Source: Magnolia sinica
Taxonomy: Eukaryota > Streptophyta > Magnoliopsida > Magnoliales > Magnoliaceae
Direction of reading: 5' to 3'
Length of the DNA: 64,000 nt
NCBI RefSeq assembly: GCF_029962835.1
Contig: NC_080589.1
Coordinates: forward strand, 18,373,586 to 18,437,585
Below, in pieces: positions 35,337 through 47,345 of the stretch. Both the position numbers and the translations under genes were made by a program. Position 1 is the stretch's first letter; each line of letters starts with the position of its first letter. The notes beneath the pieces were generated by a model, which was given only the letters and a program-made list of their open reading frames with translations, was not told the DNA's origin and searched no databases.

Positions 35337-35888
35337 CTTTTGAGAATTTGAGAGGATCACCTGTTACAATATATTTCATCGTATTCTTCCTGATATACAC
35401 CTGTTATATAATATATTTCATCATATTCACATTCATATCCATCTAAACCCAAACTACGTAAATCCAACATAAACTACATTCATCCAAACATAAACTACAT
35501 CCATCCAAACACAAATAATCTTATCCACATTACATTCATCCACGCATAAATACATATAAGTTTAACTTCATAAATAAAAAAAGGAAAAAAATCAGCAACA
35601 ATTTTCTTTTTGTGTCTTTCATCTGAAAAAAAAAATATTAAACCAACAAAACATTATAATTCAGAATCATGAAGAATTGCATAAACTTCTTCCAAAAAAG
35701 TGGGCACTTTTTTAAAATAAAATTGATCATTAAAATAAAACTAATGCAAGCAAATAATGCAAAAAAATGTTTCAATTCAAGTTAATAGAAACAACAACAA
35801 AAATTAAAACTTTGTAAAAAGGGGCATGTGTTAAAAGGGATACATTCTTGTTTCTTGCCATGATGTGATTGGGCTATATTATTACAGC
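35337..35888. other. AT-rich spacer inside the CACTA
   Basis: Contains short repeats of 'ataaactacatYcatccaaa' (35460-35530) and A-rich runs. No gene or RNA is recognised. It ends '...attacagcaa' where the satellite starts. Confidence 0.5.
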
Positions 35889-38800
35889 AATTGGGTTTGG
35901 GTTCGGGATCGGGTTTAGGTTTGGGTTTTCAAGTTTAGGTTTAGGTTAGGGAGTTGAGATTAGGATTAGGTGTAGGTCTAGGTTTAAGGATTTGATAATA
36001 CATTTAGGTTAAAGGTTTAGGTTTTGGTTTTGGGTTTTAGGTTTTAGGTTTAGGTTTAGGATTAGGTTTTAGGTTATAAGTTTAGGTTATAGGTTATAGG
36101 TTATAGGTTAAGGTTTAGGTTATAGGTTTTGGTTTAGGTTAAGGTTTAGGTTTAGGTTATAGGTTTAGGTTAAGGTTTAGGTTTTAGTTATAGGTTATAG
36201 CATATAGGTTATAGCTTTAAGGAATTGAGAAGAGGTTAAGGTTAAGGTTTAGGTTTAAGAAATCGGGTCCAAGTTCGAAATCGGGTTTAGGTTTGGGCTT
36301 TCAAGTTTAGGTTTAAGTTTAGGTTATGGAGTTGAGATTAGGATTAGGTGTAGGTTTAGGTTTAAGGATTTGAGAATACATTTCGATTTTAGGTTTAGGT
36401 TTAAGTTTTAGGCTTAGGTTTAGGTTATAGGTTTAGATTATAAGTGCAGGTAATAGTTTTAGGTTTAGGTTAGGTTATAGGTTAAGGTTTAGGGAATTGA
36501 GAATAGGTTAAGGTTTAGGTTTAGGTTAGGGAGTTAAGGCTAGGATTAGGTGTAGGTTTAGGTTTAGGGATTCGAGAATACATTTAGGTTTTAGGTTTAG
36601 GTTTAGGTTACAGGTTATTGGTTTAGGTTAAGGTTTAGGTTTAGGTTTAGGTTACAGGTTATTGGTTTAGGTTAAGGTTTAGGTTTAGGTTTAGGTTTAG
36701 GTTATAAGCTATAGGTTTAGGGAATTGAGAATAGGTTAAGGTTTAGGTTTAGGAAATCGGGTTCGGGTTCGGGATCGGGTTTAGGTTTGGGTTTTCAAGT
36801 TTAGGTTTAGGTTTAGGTTAGGGAGTTGAGATTAGGATTAGGTGTAGGTTTAGGTTTAGGGATTTGAGAATACATTAGGTTTTAGGTTTAGGTTTAGGTT
36901 ATATGTTATAGGTTTAGGTTTAGGTTTAGGTTATAAGCTATAGGTTTAGGGAATTGAGAATAGGTTAAGGTTTAGGTTTAGGAAATCGGGTTCGGGTTCG
37001 AGATCGGGTTTAGGTTTAGGTTTTCAAGTTTAAGTTTAGGTTTAGGTTAGGGAGTTGAGATTAGGATTAGGTGTAGGTTTAGGTTTAGGGAATTGAGAAT
37101 ACATTAAGGTTTAGGTTTAGGAAATCGGGTTCGGGTTCGGGATCGGGTTTAGGTTTGAGTTTTCAAGTTTAGGTTTAGGTTTAGGTTAGGGAGTTGAGAT
37201 TAGGATTAGGTGTAGGTTTAGGTTTAGGGATTTGAGAATACATTTAGGTTTTAGGTTTATGTTTAGGTTATAGGTTATAGGTTTAGGTTAAGGTATAGGT
37301 TTATGTTTCGGTTTAAGTTATAAGCTATAGGTTTAGGGAATTGAGAATAGGTTAAGGTTTAGGTTTAGGAAATCGGGTTCGGGATCGGGTTTAGGTTTTG
37401 GTTTTCAAGTTTAGGTTTAGGTTTAGGTTAGGGAGTTGAGATTAGGATTAGGTGTAGGTTTAGGTTTAGGGATTTGAGAATACATTTAGGTTTTAGGTTT
37501 AGGTTTATGTTACAGGTTACAGGTTTAGGTTTAGGTTTAGGTTTAGGTTAAGGTTTAGGCTTAGCTTTAGGTTATAAGCTATAGGTTTAGGTAATTGAGA
37601 ATAGGTTAAGGTTTAGGTTTAGGAAATCGGGTTCGGGTTCGGGATCGGGTTTAGGTTTTGGTTTTCAAGTTTAGGTTTAGGTTTAGGTTAGGGAGTTGAG
37701 ATTAGGATTAGGTGTAGGTTTAGGTTTAGGGATTTGAGAATACAATTAGGTTTTAGGTTTAGGTTTAGGTTATAGGTTATAGGTTTAGGTTTAGGTTTAG
37801 GTTAAGGTATAGGTTTAGGTTTCGGTTTAGGTTATATGTTATATAGGTTTAGGTTTAGGTTATATATTATATAGGTTTAGGTTTAGGTTTAGGTTTAGGT
37901 TATAAGCTATAGGTTTAGGGAATTAAAAATAGGTTAAGGTTTAGGTTTAGGAAATTGGGTTCGGGTTCGAGATCGGGTTTAGGTTTGGGTTTTCAAGTTT
38001 AAGTTTAGGTTTAGGTTAGGGAGTTGAGATTAGGATTAGGTGTAGGTTTAGGTTTAGGGAATTGAGAATACATTAAGGTTTAGGTTTAGGAAATCGGGTT
38101 CGGGTTCGGGATCGGGTTTATGTTTAAATTTTCAAGTTTAGGTGTAGGTTTAGGTTAGGGAGTTGAGATTAGGATTAGGTGTAGGTTTAGGTTTAGGGAT
38201 TTGAGAATACATTTAGGTTTTAGGTTTATGTTTAGGTTATAGGTTATAAGTTTAGGTTAAGGTATAGGTTTATGTTTCGGTTTAGGTTATAAGCAATACG
38301 TTTAGGGAATTGAGAATAGGTTAAGGTTTAGGTTTAGGAAATCGGGTTCGGGTTTGGGATCGGGTTTACGTTTTGGTTCTCAAGTTTAGGTTTAGGTTAG
38401 GGAGTTGAGATTAGGAATAGGTGTAGGTTTAGGTTTAGGGATTTGAGAATACATTTAGGTTTTAGGTTTAGGTTTATATTACAGGTTACAGGTTTAGGTT
38501 TAGGTTTAGGTTTAGGTTAAGGTTTAGGTTTAGGCTTAGCTTTAGGTTATAAGCTATAGGTTTAGGGAATTGAGAATAGGTTAAGGTTTAGGTTTAGGCT
38601 TAGGTTTAGGTTATAAGCTATAGGTTTAGGGAATTGAGAATAGGTTAAGGTTTAGGTTTAGGAAATCGGGTTCGGGTTCGGGATCGGGTTTAGGTTTTGG
38701 TTTTCAAGTTTAGGTTTAGGTTTAGGTTAGGGAGTTGAGATTAGGATTAGGTGTAGGTTTAGGTTTAGGGATTTGAGAATACATTTAGGTTTTAGGTTTA

Positions 38801-40850
38801 TGTTTAGGTTATAGGTTATAGGTTTAGGTTTAGGTTTAGGTTTAGGTTTCGGTTTAGGTTATAAGCAATAGGTTTAGGGAATTGAGAATAGTAGGGAGTT
38901 GAGTATACATATAGGTTTTAGGTTTAGGTTTTGGTTTTCAAGTTTAGGTTTAGGTTTAGGTTAGGGAGTTGAGATTAGGATTAGGTGTAGGTTTAGGTTT
39001 AGGGATTTAAGAATACATTAGGTTTTAGGTTTAGGTTTAGGTTATAGGTTATAGGTTTAGATTTAGGTTTTGGTTTAGGTTTAGGTTATAGGTTATAGGT
39101 TTAGGTTATAGCTTACGGGTTTAGGTTATAAGCTATAGGTTTAGGGAATTGAGAATAGGTTAAGGTTTAGGTTTAGGAAATCGGGTTCGGGTTTTGGGTT
39201 TAGGTTTGGTTTTTAAGTTTAGGTTTAGGTTTAGGTTAGGGAGTTGAGATTAGGATTAGGTAGGTAGGTTTAGGTTTAGGTTTAGGAGGTTTAGGTTTAG
39301 GTTTAGGAAATACGTTTAGGTTCGGATCGGGTTTAGGTTTGGTTTTTTTAGGTTTAGGTTTAGGTTAGGGGTTTTTGAGATTAGGATTAGGTTGTAGGTT
39401 TAGGTTTAGGGTTTATTTTACGAATTGAGAATAGGTTCGGGTTCAGGTTTAGGTTTAGGTTTAGGTTTAGGTTTTCAAGTTTAGGTTTAGGTTTAGGTTT
39501 AGGTTTAGGTTGTAGGTTGTAGGTTATAAGTTTTAGGTTTAGGTTATAGGTTATATGTTTAGGTTTAGGTTTAGGTTTAGGTTTAGGGTTAGGTTTAGGT
39601 TATAAGCTATAGGTTTAGGGAATTGAGAATAGGTTAAGGTCTAGGTTTAGGAAATCGGGTTTGGGTTTAGGTTTGGGTTTTAAAATTTTAGTTTAGGTTT
39701 AGGTTAGGGAGTTGAGATTAGGATTAGGTGTTGGTTTAGGTTTAGGGTGTAAGACCCGTAACCTATAGGTTCGGGATCGTGTTTAGGTTTGGGTTTTCAA
39801 GTTTAGGTTTAGGTTTAGGTTAGGGAGTTGAGATTAGGATTAGGTGTAGGTTTAGGTTTAGGGATTTGAGAATACATTTAAGTTTTAGGTTTAGGTTTAT
39901 GTTACAGGTTACAGGTTTAGCTTTAGGTTTAGGTTTAGGTTAAGGTTTAGGTTTAGGCTTAGCTTTAGGTTACAAGCTATAGGTTTAGGGAATTGAGAAT
40001 AGGTTAAGGTTTAGGTTTAGGAAATCGGGTTCGGGTTCAGGATCGGGTTTAGGTTTTGGTTTTCAAGTTTAGGTTTAGGTTTAGGTTAGGGAGTTGAGAT
40101 TAGGATTAGGTGTAGGTTTAGGTTTAGGGATTTGAGAATACATTTAGGTTTTAGGTTTAGGTTTAGGTTTAGGTTTAGGTTAAGGTACAGGTTGATGTTT
40201 TTGTTTAGGTTATAAGCAATAGGTTTAGGGAATTGAGAATAGGTTAAGGTTTAGGTTTAGGAAATCGGGTTCAGGTTCGGGATCGGGTTTACATTTTGGT
40301 TTTCAAGTTTAGGTTTAGGTTTAGGTTAGGGAGTTGAGATTAGGAATAAGTGTGGGTTTAGGTTTAAGGATTTGAGAATACATTTAGGTTTTAGGTTTAG
40401 GTTTAGGTTTAGGTTATAGGTTATAGGTTTAGGTTTAGGTTAAGGTATAAGTTTAGGTTTCGGTTTAGGTTATAAGCTATAGGTTTAGGGAATTGAGAAT
40501 AGGTTAAGGTTGAGGTTTAAGAAATCGGGTTCGGGTTCGGGATCGGGTTTAGGTTATAGGTTTTTAGTTAAGGTTTAGGTTATAGTTATAGGTTTTGGGA
40601 TTTGAGAATAGGTTATAGGTTCAGGTTATAGGTTATAGGTTATAGGTTTAGGTTAAGGTTTAGGTTATAGGTTTTGGGATTTGAGAATAGGTTTAGGTTA
40701 CAAGTATAGGTTTAGGTTAAGTTGTAGGTTAAAGTTTAGGGAATTGAGTTTAGGTTATAGGTTTAGGTTATAATTTATAGGTTTAGGTTATAGGTTTAGG
40801 CTGTAGTTATAGGTTTTGGGATTTAAGAATAGGTTTAGGTTATAGGTTAA
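35889..40850 (+). repeat. Telomere-like satellite array inside the CACTA (subtype B)
   Basis: The array uses the subtype B unit of 4391-6070: 'gaaatcgggttcgggttcgg', 'ttttcaagtttagg', 'gagattaggattaggtgtag', 'gatttgagaatacattt'. The gaaatc mark falls near 36753, 36981, 37111, 37369, 37623, 37951, 38091, 38338, 38661, 39178, 39650, 40021, 40261 and 40519, so units run from about 130 to 520 bp and have expanded unevenly. From about 40545 the array changes to a subtype-A-like text ('ggttttgggatttgagaata'). The G-rich strand is again plus. It ends at 40850 with '...ataggttaa', as at 6070. Confidence 0.95.
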
Positions 40851-41188
40851 GGGTGTGGTCCCTGCAAACACAGATATAAACACGGCCTGCTCCAATTGGC
40901 TAGGCCCTTCCAATGTTGTTCATAGAAAATGGACAGCTTCATCATGGTTATAACAGCGGTTCCCATCTTCCAGGGACCCCCACTCAACATCCGGATAGCT
41001 CCGACGCACATCCGGGTCTGCTCCATCAATTTCGAGTAAATACATAAACATGGCATGTCCAAATGGCCAGGCCACTCCAATGCTGTCCATAGGAAATGGA
41101 CAGCTTCATCATGGTCATAACAGCGGTTCCCACCTTCCAGGGACCCCCGCTCAACATCCGGATAGCTCCGACGCACATCCGGGTCTGC
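40851..41188. repeat. Second dimer of the ~175-bp satellite-flanking unit
   Basis: Units start near 40863 and 41035 and share 'acagcggttccca', 'cagggacccccRctcaacat', 'ggatagctccgacgcacatc' and 'gggtctgctc'. The junction 'ggttaagggtRtgRtccctR' is the same at 6065 and 40845. Homology to 6071-6420 ends at 'tctgctc' near 41188. Confidence 0.88.
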
Positions 41189-41250
41189 TCATTTAAATAA
41201 AATGGATTATCAAGATCATTTAAATAAAATCAGGTCCAATCAACAATCTG

Positions 41251-41423
41251 ACCTGGAGGATTCTGTTAGTATTGTTTATGGCACCTCGAACCTTGTTTAA
41301 ATCCAAGTTGCAATCTGTGGCCACTGATGCTATTTGTCTTTTTGTGAAGTTGGCAATGATTTCTGCATCAAACCTGGCGAAAGCAGCCCTAATGATAAAG
41401 AACATTTCTTTCCAGGAATTCAT
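41251..41423 (-). pseudogene. Captured DNA-3-methyladenine glycosylase I-like exon
   Basis: On minus the frame reads SWKEMFFIIRAAFARFDAEI, then IANFTKRQIASVATDCNLDL and NKVRGAINNTNRILQ, followed by GTCAGA as a donor. The W-x(6)-R/AAFA-x-FD, then I-A.FT, and LxKVRG..NN...I order matches the TAG/DNA-3-methyladenine glycosylase I family, which removes alkylated bases. The frame is open in this exon, but no other exon was found. The family call rests on recalled motif order and has moderate certainty. Confidence 0.68.
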
Positions 41424-42215
41424 TATCTCTCTCTTTTAATTTTTTAACTTTCCATTACAATAATAACTACCTGAAATCATGGCGTTTTCTCAAGATAGAA
41501 GTCCAATCCATCCCAACTTGTGCACCTGTTAGGACAAGTAATTCAAACAACATCCTGCAACACATTTAAATGCCTAATCAGTCTCACTCCAGTCTTATAT
41601 ATTGAATGCCTAATGTACAATCTCTTGAATTAGTGCAAACCATACCTGAATTGTTGTACACATCATTTGATTTCCAACCTCCCCATGGAGTAGATTGATC
41701 AGATTGAACGGGCTGCTTCATTGCTTACTTCTTTTTCATCAGCATCTGCACCTAGACATTCATTGCTTACTTCTTTTCACTAGAAATGGTGCTTACCAAA
41801 TGGAGGAAATCATACACATCTGTTACGACATCTAGATTTGATGTCACCTAGCAAAAAGAAGAAAGAAGGTGATTCATATTTATGCTTATGAAACAAAGTC
41901 TAATAGTTTACATAGCTAGGTTATTAAACTAATAAATTGTAAGAAAAATAGCAAGTGCCAAGACCTATGACATAAAAAAATAATCGTTGCATGGATTAAC
42001 AATCAAACAACAATGGTAAAGGGAAGAAAACTAACTTCTTTATTGCTCCACATAATCTAGTTAGGGCATCGTATTAGTTCATGTAAGATCCACGGACAAC
42101 ACATGCATATAAATTAGTTCATGTAAGACCTAAGGACACCACATGCATATAAATACAATCATTAAAATCTGAAAAACATTAAAATCAATCAATGTGCATC
42201 AGATAACTAGAAAAA
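41424..42215. other. Intron-like, no feature recognised
   Basis: AT-rich sequence with short local duplications ('cattgcttacttcttttYa' near 41718 and 41758; 'ttagttcatgtaagaYc' near 42074 and 42114). No coding sequence or terminal repeat is seen. Confidence 0.5.
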
Positions 42216-42219
42216 GCCC

Positions 42220-43275
42220 CTAATTACCTTAGTTCCAATCAAAACACTTGAAAACAAGTACCCGGCATCCTCAACTCCCATTGATTTTCATCAAATAAAC
42301 ACAAACTTCAAAAACTAATAAACAGAAAAGTATCTACATGACCACTCCATTTTTCAGATAATCCAAGTATGAAGAACATCTGGGTCAATACATATGCATC
42401 AAATTGCTTGAGAACATCCCAAGTTCCCTTTATTTTGGTCCCAAAAAAAAATATCCCGGAAACAAGTACCCATCATCCTAAACTCCCATCAATTAATATA
42501 ACATGATCACATAAACTTCAAAAACTGCTAAATGCAAAAGTACCCACATGAGCTTCGCTTACATGTAACATAAATGATGTGTACAACACTCCATTAATTA
42601 TGCCAAGTCCAAATAACTTGAAAGTGCCCCAAATTCCATTAGTTTCAGTCCAAGAACACCCAAAAGCAACTACTAATCATCAAAAACTCCCATTGATTCA
42701 CATCAAGTAATCCCACAAATTTTAAGAATTGATAAATGCAAAAGCACCCACACAAGATTCCATCATCTAAACCACAAAAAATTATAATAAATCTGCATAA
42801 CACTTCATTTTTCAACCAATATGCATCAAACTGCTTAAGAACATCCCAAATTTCATTGATTTTTCATCCCAAAACAATTGAAAACAACCCACACATCATC
42901 CTAAAGTCACATTGATTTTCACCAAATCAAAGAAAGTTCAAAAGGAGAGATACCCATATGAGATTTCCTTCTTGACAATAGAAAAATTATTACAGTAGAA
43001 TCCAAATGGATTCACATCAAATGATTACACAGACTTGAAGAACTGATAAATGCAAAAGCACTCAAATGAGATTCTGTTACATATAATAGAAAAAACCCAC
43101 ATAATACTCCTTTTTTAATCCAAATTTGATGAACATCGAAATCGAAAAATATGCATAAAATTGCTTCAAAACATCCCAAATTTCACTGATTTTCCAAAAA
43201 AAAAAAAAAAAAAAACAACAACTACACATCTACTAAAATCAAATTGATTTTCACCAAAAAAAAAATGGGCATGTA
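42220..43275. repeat. Degenerate minisatellite, ~200-340-bp units
   Basis: About five diverged units carry in order 'acatcccaaattYcattgat', 'aaaacaagtacccatcatcc', 'tcccattgattttcaYcaa', 'aaacttcaaaaactgataaa' and 'gcaaaagYacccacatgag'. The last mark falls near 42326, 42535, 42739 and 43053. A run of about 20 A lies at 43195-43215. Confidence 0.75.
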
Positions 43276-45320
43276 GAATTTTGTCAATCTTGTCTATACC
43301 CCTTGCAGGACCCTCAAAAGAGATGGAATATCAGTAGGCAAGTTGCTGCTACTACCAAAAAAGAAAATAAAAAAGGGAAGCAAGGAAGCAGATGGAGAAT
43401 GCCACAGTTGAAGGGCACGTTTGGATGAACCTCCAAATCGGTATTGGATCAGCATCATTAGTGAAACCCATCCACTTTATGCTTGAGGTGACACAGAAAA
43501 TGGAAACCGCATTAAGCAGGTTATCATCTCCAACGACTCCTAAATTAGTCCTACAAAGAAATGATGAACTATTCAATCCAGCAAACTGAGATGTGTAGAA
43601 TCAAGATTTAGAAATGCATATGTTTAGGACTAATATCAGGAAAAATAAACAAATAAATAAACAAAAGAAAGAAAAATATAGAACCTCAAAAAAATCATGC
43701 TGGTCCACCCATATTTATCAGCTTGATATCCCAAAAACCTTTTTAAAGAATACAAATCATTATAAAAACTATATAAAGAAGAAAGAAAAAGCTACTTGGA
43801 ATCAATAGTAAAGCAACATAGGAAGGGAAAAATTAGCTTTGTTTCATGCATAAAACCTTTGTGATTGTCCAATTTCAGGCTTAGATATCATCTCCTGTAG
43901 TCAAATAGAACAAATGAAAATAAGGTTAAATAGATGTATCTAAAGTATCTCTTAGTTCCAACACAATTCAAAGCAAATAGGAAAAGGAGTAGAAACTTTT
44001 GAGAGGTAGGATCTTTGGTAGGGCAAATTTTGGAAGCATGGTCCATCCATGATGAAAACCCATCTCAACAGTCTAGATCACCAAGCAATGGGCCTTTCTA
44101 ACTCATCGGCTATTTGAAAATCAAAGTGTAAATGTGTAGGAAATAGAAATGATCCTGTTCATCAGCAATATACTAAGATTTGGTATAAAGCCCCGTATAC
44201 CATCCAATCAACATCCTCATTGACTCCAATTGTCCAATAAATGGGTTACCTCTATGATGGGTTAAAACATAAAAATCATGCACAAAGTTAATTGTGAAAT
44301 TTCACTTTATTAATCTATAGGAATGGGCAAAAGTAATCGACATTTTCTAGAATTCATGATGAGGAAGCAACCCACAAAATTGGTAGTTATTTTTTATTCA
44401 AGTCCAACTTGGAAGCAACATAACCACAATTTGGAGCCCAAACAGTTGCTGAGGAAATCACAAGTTGTCTAATTTCCACTCTATTAGACTAATAGCTGCA
44501 ATTCAGTTCAATAATGCATCTAAACACACCTTATATACTCCTAACCACAATGAATTATTTTATTTATTTTAAATGAAATACAACACTTTGGAATTCTTAT
44601 GATGCAATTGCTTCATCATGTTTCATGAAATTTCATTTCCAATCAGCTAAAGTATCACAATCTCTCTAAAGGAAGATAAATATTTTACCTGATCAATACA
44701 TATCTGAAACTTTCTAGATGACATTTTCTTTTGGTTTTGCATAAGAACACATCACAAAACACATTCGATAAGTTTAAATATTTGCAGCTTTCAGTGTATA
44801 ACAAGCTTTGCCTGTCTGGCATCTATATTATGAACTAATACCAGAGAATCCACACGTCAATATTACATCAAAGATTATGACTAATTCAATGCAAAAATAC
44901 TGCTGATGTCCAAATCTCTGATCTTTACATTCCATCTTAAAGCCAGTGGCCACATCAACAGAGTTCTAAGAATTTTTAATTTCAGAAAAAATCTGCTACT
45001 TGAAAGATGTTTGTGTACATGTGTATCATTCACTAAACTCTGCCAGAGTATCAAACCCCTTTCGTGGAACAGGCCTGCAAAATAGAAACTTTGATACTCT
45101 CATAAGCATGCATGGCCATCTCACACATGTCCTCCAAAAGGCTTTTCGAGTGAGATAAAGCCCTAAAATGATCTGTAAAAATAGATGAATGGCATGGATA
45201 AAATATATACATCATAGTGGGGCCATAGATCATGGTGATGCTGCAGAGGAAATCGGATTGCATACTGAGTTACTCAGTACGTTCTTATTGTACTGAGTAA
45301 ACTCATTAGGGCCCACCTTA
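43276..45320. other. Unassigned sequence inside the CACTA
   Basis: Intron-like AT-rich DNA. Short frames on either strand (for example 43352-43576 and 45051-45263 minus) match no family I know. 'actgagttactcagtacg' to 'gtactgagtaaactc' at 45259-45303 is a small inverted pair. Confidence 0.45.
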
Positions 45321-45321
45321 A

Positions 45322-45382
45322 TCCCTAAATCCCGAAATCCTCAAATCCCTAAATCCCCAAATCCCTAAATCCCCAAATCGTT
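45322..45382 (-). repeat. GGGATTTA-type minisatellite
   Basis: On minus, about eight copies alternate between GGGGATTTA and GGGATTTG/GGGATTTA. The text resembles the TTTAGGGATTTGAG phrase of the telomere-like satellite but is on the opposite strand. Confidence 0.8.
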
Positions 45383-45394
45383 TCAATCGGTATT

Positions 45395-45620
45395 GAGATT
45401 GAGAGAGATTGAGAGAGAGAGAGAGAGTGAGAGAGAGAGAGAGATACCTCGTGTGGATGCGTGAGAGAGAGCACCGAGAGAGATAGAGAAACAGAGAGAG
45501 GGCGCGATGAAGAGAGGACCGAGAGAGAAAGAGAGAGAGAGAGAGGATGCGCGAGGGCGGCGAGGGAGGGCGGCGAGGGAGGGCAGGGGTGAGAGATAGA
45601 AAGAGAGAGGGCAGAGGGAT
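45395..45620. repeat. GA-rich low-complexity stretch
   Basis: Runs of GAGAGA are broken by GC-rich pieces, including a small duplication 'gggcggcgagggag' near 45554-45582. On minus it reads as a pyrimidine-rich 5' UTR-like tract. A Ser/Leu-rich frame across it is not credible. Confidence 0.85.
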
Positions 45621-45672
45621 TGGGCGCGACTCTATTTTGAGCGTGCGCCTAATTTTGGGCGAGACCATAAAC

Positions 45673-46114
45673 GGTGCTCTGTGGGCCCTACCATGATGTA
45701 TGTGTTTCATCCATTCCGTTCATCCATTTTTAAAGATCATTTTAGAGCTTTATGCCAAAAATTAGAGGAATATAAATCTCAGGTGGTTCACACCACATGA
45801 GAACAATAGTGATTGGATATCCACCATTAAAATCCTCCTAAGGCCCACTGTATTGTTTATTTGACATCCAATCTGTTGATTTGGTCATACAGGACTAGAT
45901 GAAGGGAAAAAACAAAAATCAACTTGATCCAAAACTTTTATGGCTGCCAAAATATTTTTAATGGTCGACGCTCATTCAACACTGTTTCCTATAATGTGGT
46001 CCACTTGAGATTTGGATATATCTCATTTTTGGTCTCATATTGTAAAATTATCTGTAAAAATATATGGACGGCATGGATGAAACACATACATCATGGTGGG
46101 GACCACAAAGCACC
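45673..46114. mobile_element. Small inverted-repeat element (MITE-like), ~440 bp
   Basis: The left end 'ggtgctctgtgggccctacc' continues 'atgatgtatgtgtttcatcc', and the right end is its complement ('acatacatcatggtggggac' then 'cacaaagcacc'), giving inverted termini of about 60 bp with few mismatches. Related pieces without paired ends are scattered at 25930-26120, 46140-47550 and 63700-63960, so this family is abundant in the genome. No coding capacity. Confidence 0.75.
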
Positions 46115-46161
46115 CACCACCAGCCATTGGCTAGTGTCTGGGGAGTAGCCAATCAGTAAAT

Positions 46162-46359
46162 CCTTTAGGCCCACCATGATTTTTTCATTTTATCCACTCC
46201 ATCCATCCATTTTAACATATAATTTTATTACATAAGCTCAAAATTGAGCCCTATAAAAATCCTTTGGGGCCCACCATGATTTTTTCATTTTATCCACTCC
46301 ATCCATCCATTTTAACATATAATTTTATTACATAAGCTCAAAAATGAAGCCTATAAAAA
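46162..46359. repeat. Tandem duplication, 99 bp
   Basis: 'cccaccatgattttttcatt', 'ttatccactccatccatcca' and 'acataagctcaaaa' occur twice, 99 bp apart (starts 46162 and 46261), with few differences, so the event is recent. Confidence 0.92.
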
Positions 46360-46837
46360 TCTGAAGTGGACCACATCATAGGAAATAATATAAATTAAAT
46401 GTCTACCATTGAAAATTTTTGGGAGGCCCCTAAAGTTTTGAATCAAGTTGATATTTTAGTTTTTCCCTTCATCCATGTATTTGTAAAAATACATCATGGT
46501 TGGGCCCACACAGCACCAACCACAGGCCATTGGATGGTGTAAGGGAGGAGCCAATTCGTTCCCCTTATTTGTGGTGTGGTCCATTTAATCTTTGGATATG
46601 ATTCATTTTTTGGATAATTCTATAAAATGATATCGAAAAATAGATGAACGGTGTGGGTTGATCCCAAATTTTCGGTAAATCCATAATTCAAGTGGACCAT
46701 GCCACACAAAACGGTGTGGAAAAATGATTTCCACCGTTGATACCTTCCTTGGGCCCACAGTAATGTTTATTTGTCATCCAACATGTTCATAATATCAAAA
46801 AAAAATGAATGAAGGGAAAACACAAACATCAGCCTAG

Positions 46838-47345
46838 ATGTGGGCCACACCACATAATATAATGGAGGGGTTTCCTTAGAACATTCATAATCATATATTG
46901 GGCCTGCCTAAATGTGATTCACATATCCAACCCACTCATTATGTGTGTCCCACTTGGATGAGGGGTCAGACCAATTTTCAACTGCATCCATGTTTGTATT
47001 AACTTATAAACAGGTTGGATCTCAAATAAACATCGCAGCGGGCCCTAAGAAGGTTTCAATAGTGGGTGTCACTATCCCACTCTTTTCTATGGTGGGTCCA
47101 CTTGAACTTCGGATTTTCCCCATCAGTCAGATGCACCATTCCATGGTGGCCACGACCTTAAAAATAAAGTCAATCCATGACTTGGGTGGGCCACACCACA
47201 TACTATAGTTGAGAGGGTTACCCTCCCATTAAAACATTCATAATCATTTATTGGGCCCACCTAGATGTGGTTCATAGATCCAGCCCATTCATTATATACG
47301 TGTGTCCCACTTGGATGAGGAGTCAGCCCAAGTTTCACACACATC
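46838..47345. repeat. Direct repeat, ~150 bp, spaced ~350 bp
   Basis: The block 'gtgggccacaccacata' ... 'acattcataatcatWtattg' ... 'gtgtcccacttggatgagg' occurs at about 46838-46990 and 47186-47345. Confidence 0.8.

Noticed and set aside
41251..41423. A working DNA glycosylase gene
   Set aside because: Only one exon is present inside a transposon.
45318..45710. 130-codon Ser/Leu-rich minus frame
   Set aside because: Spans GA-rich and GGGATTTA repeats; no family resemblance.
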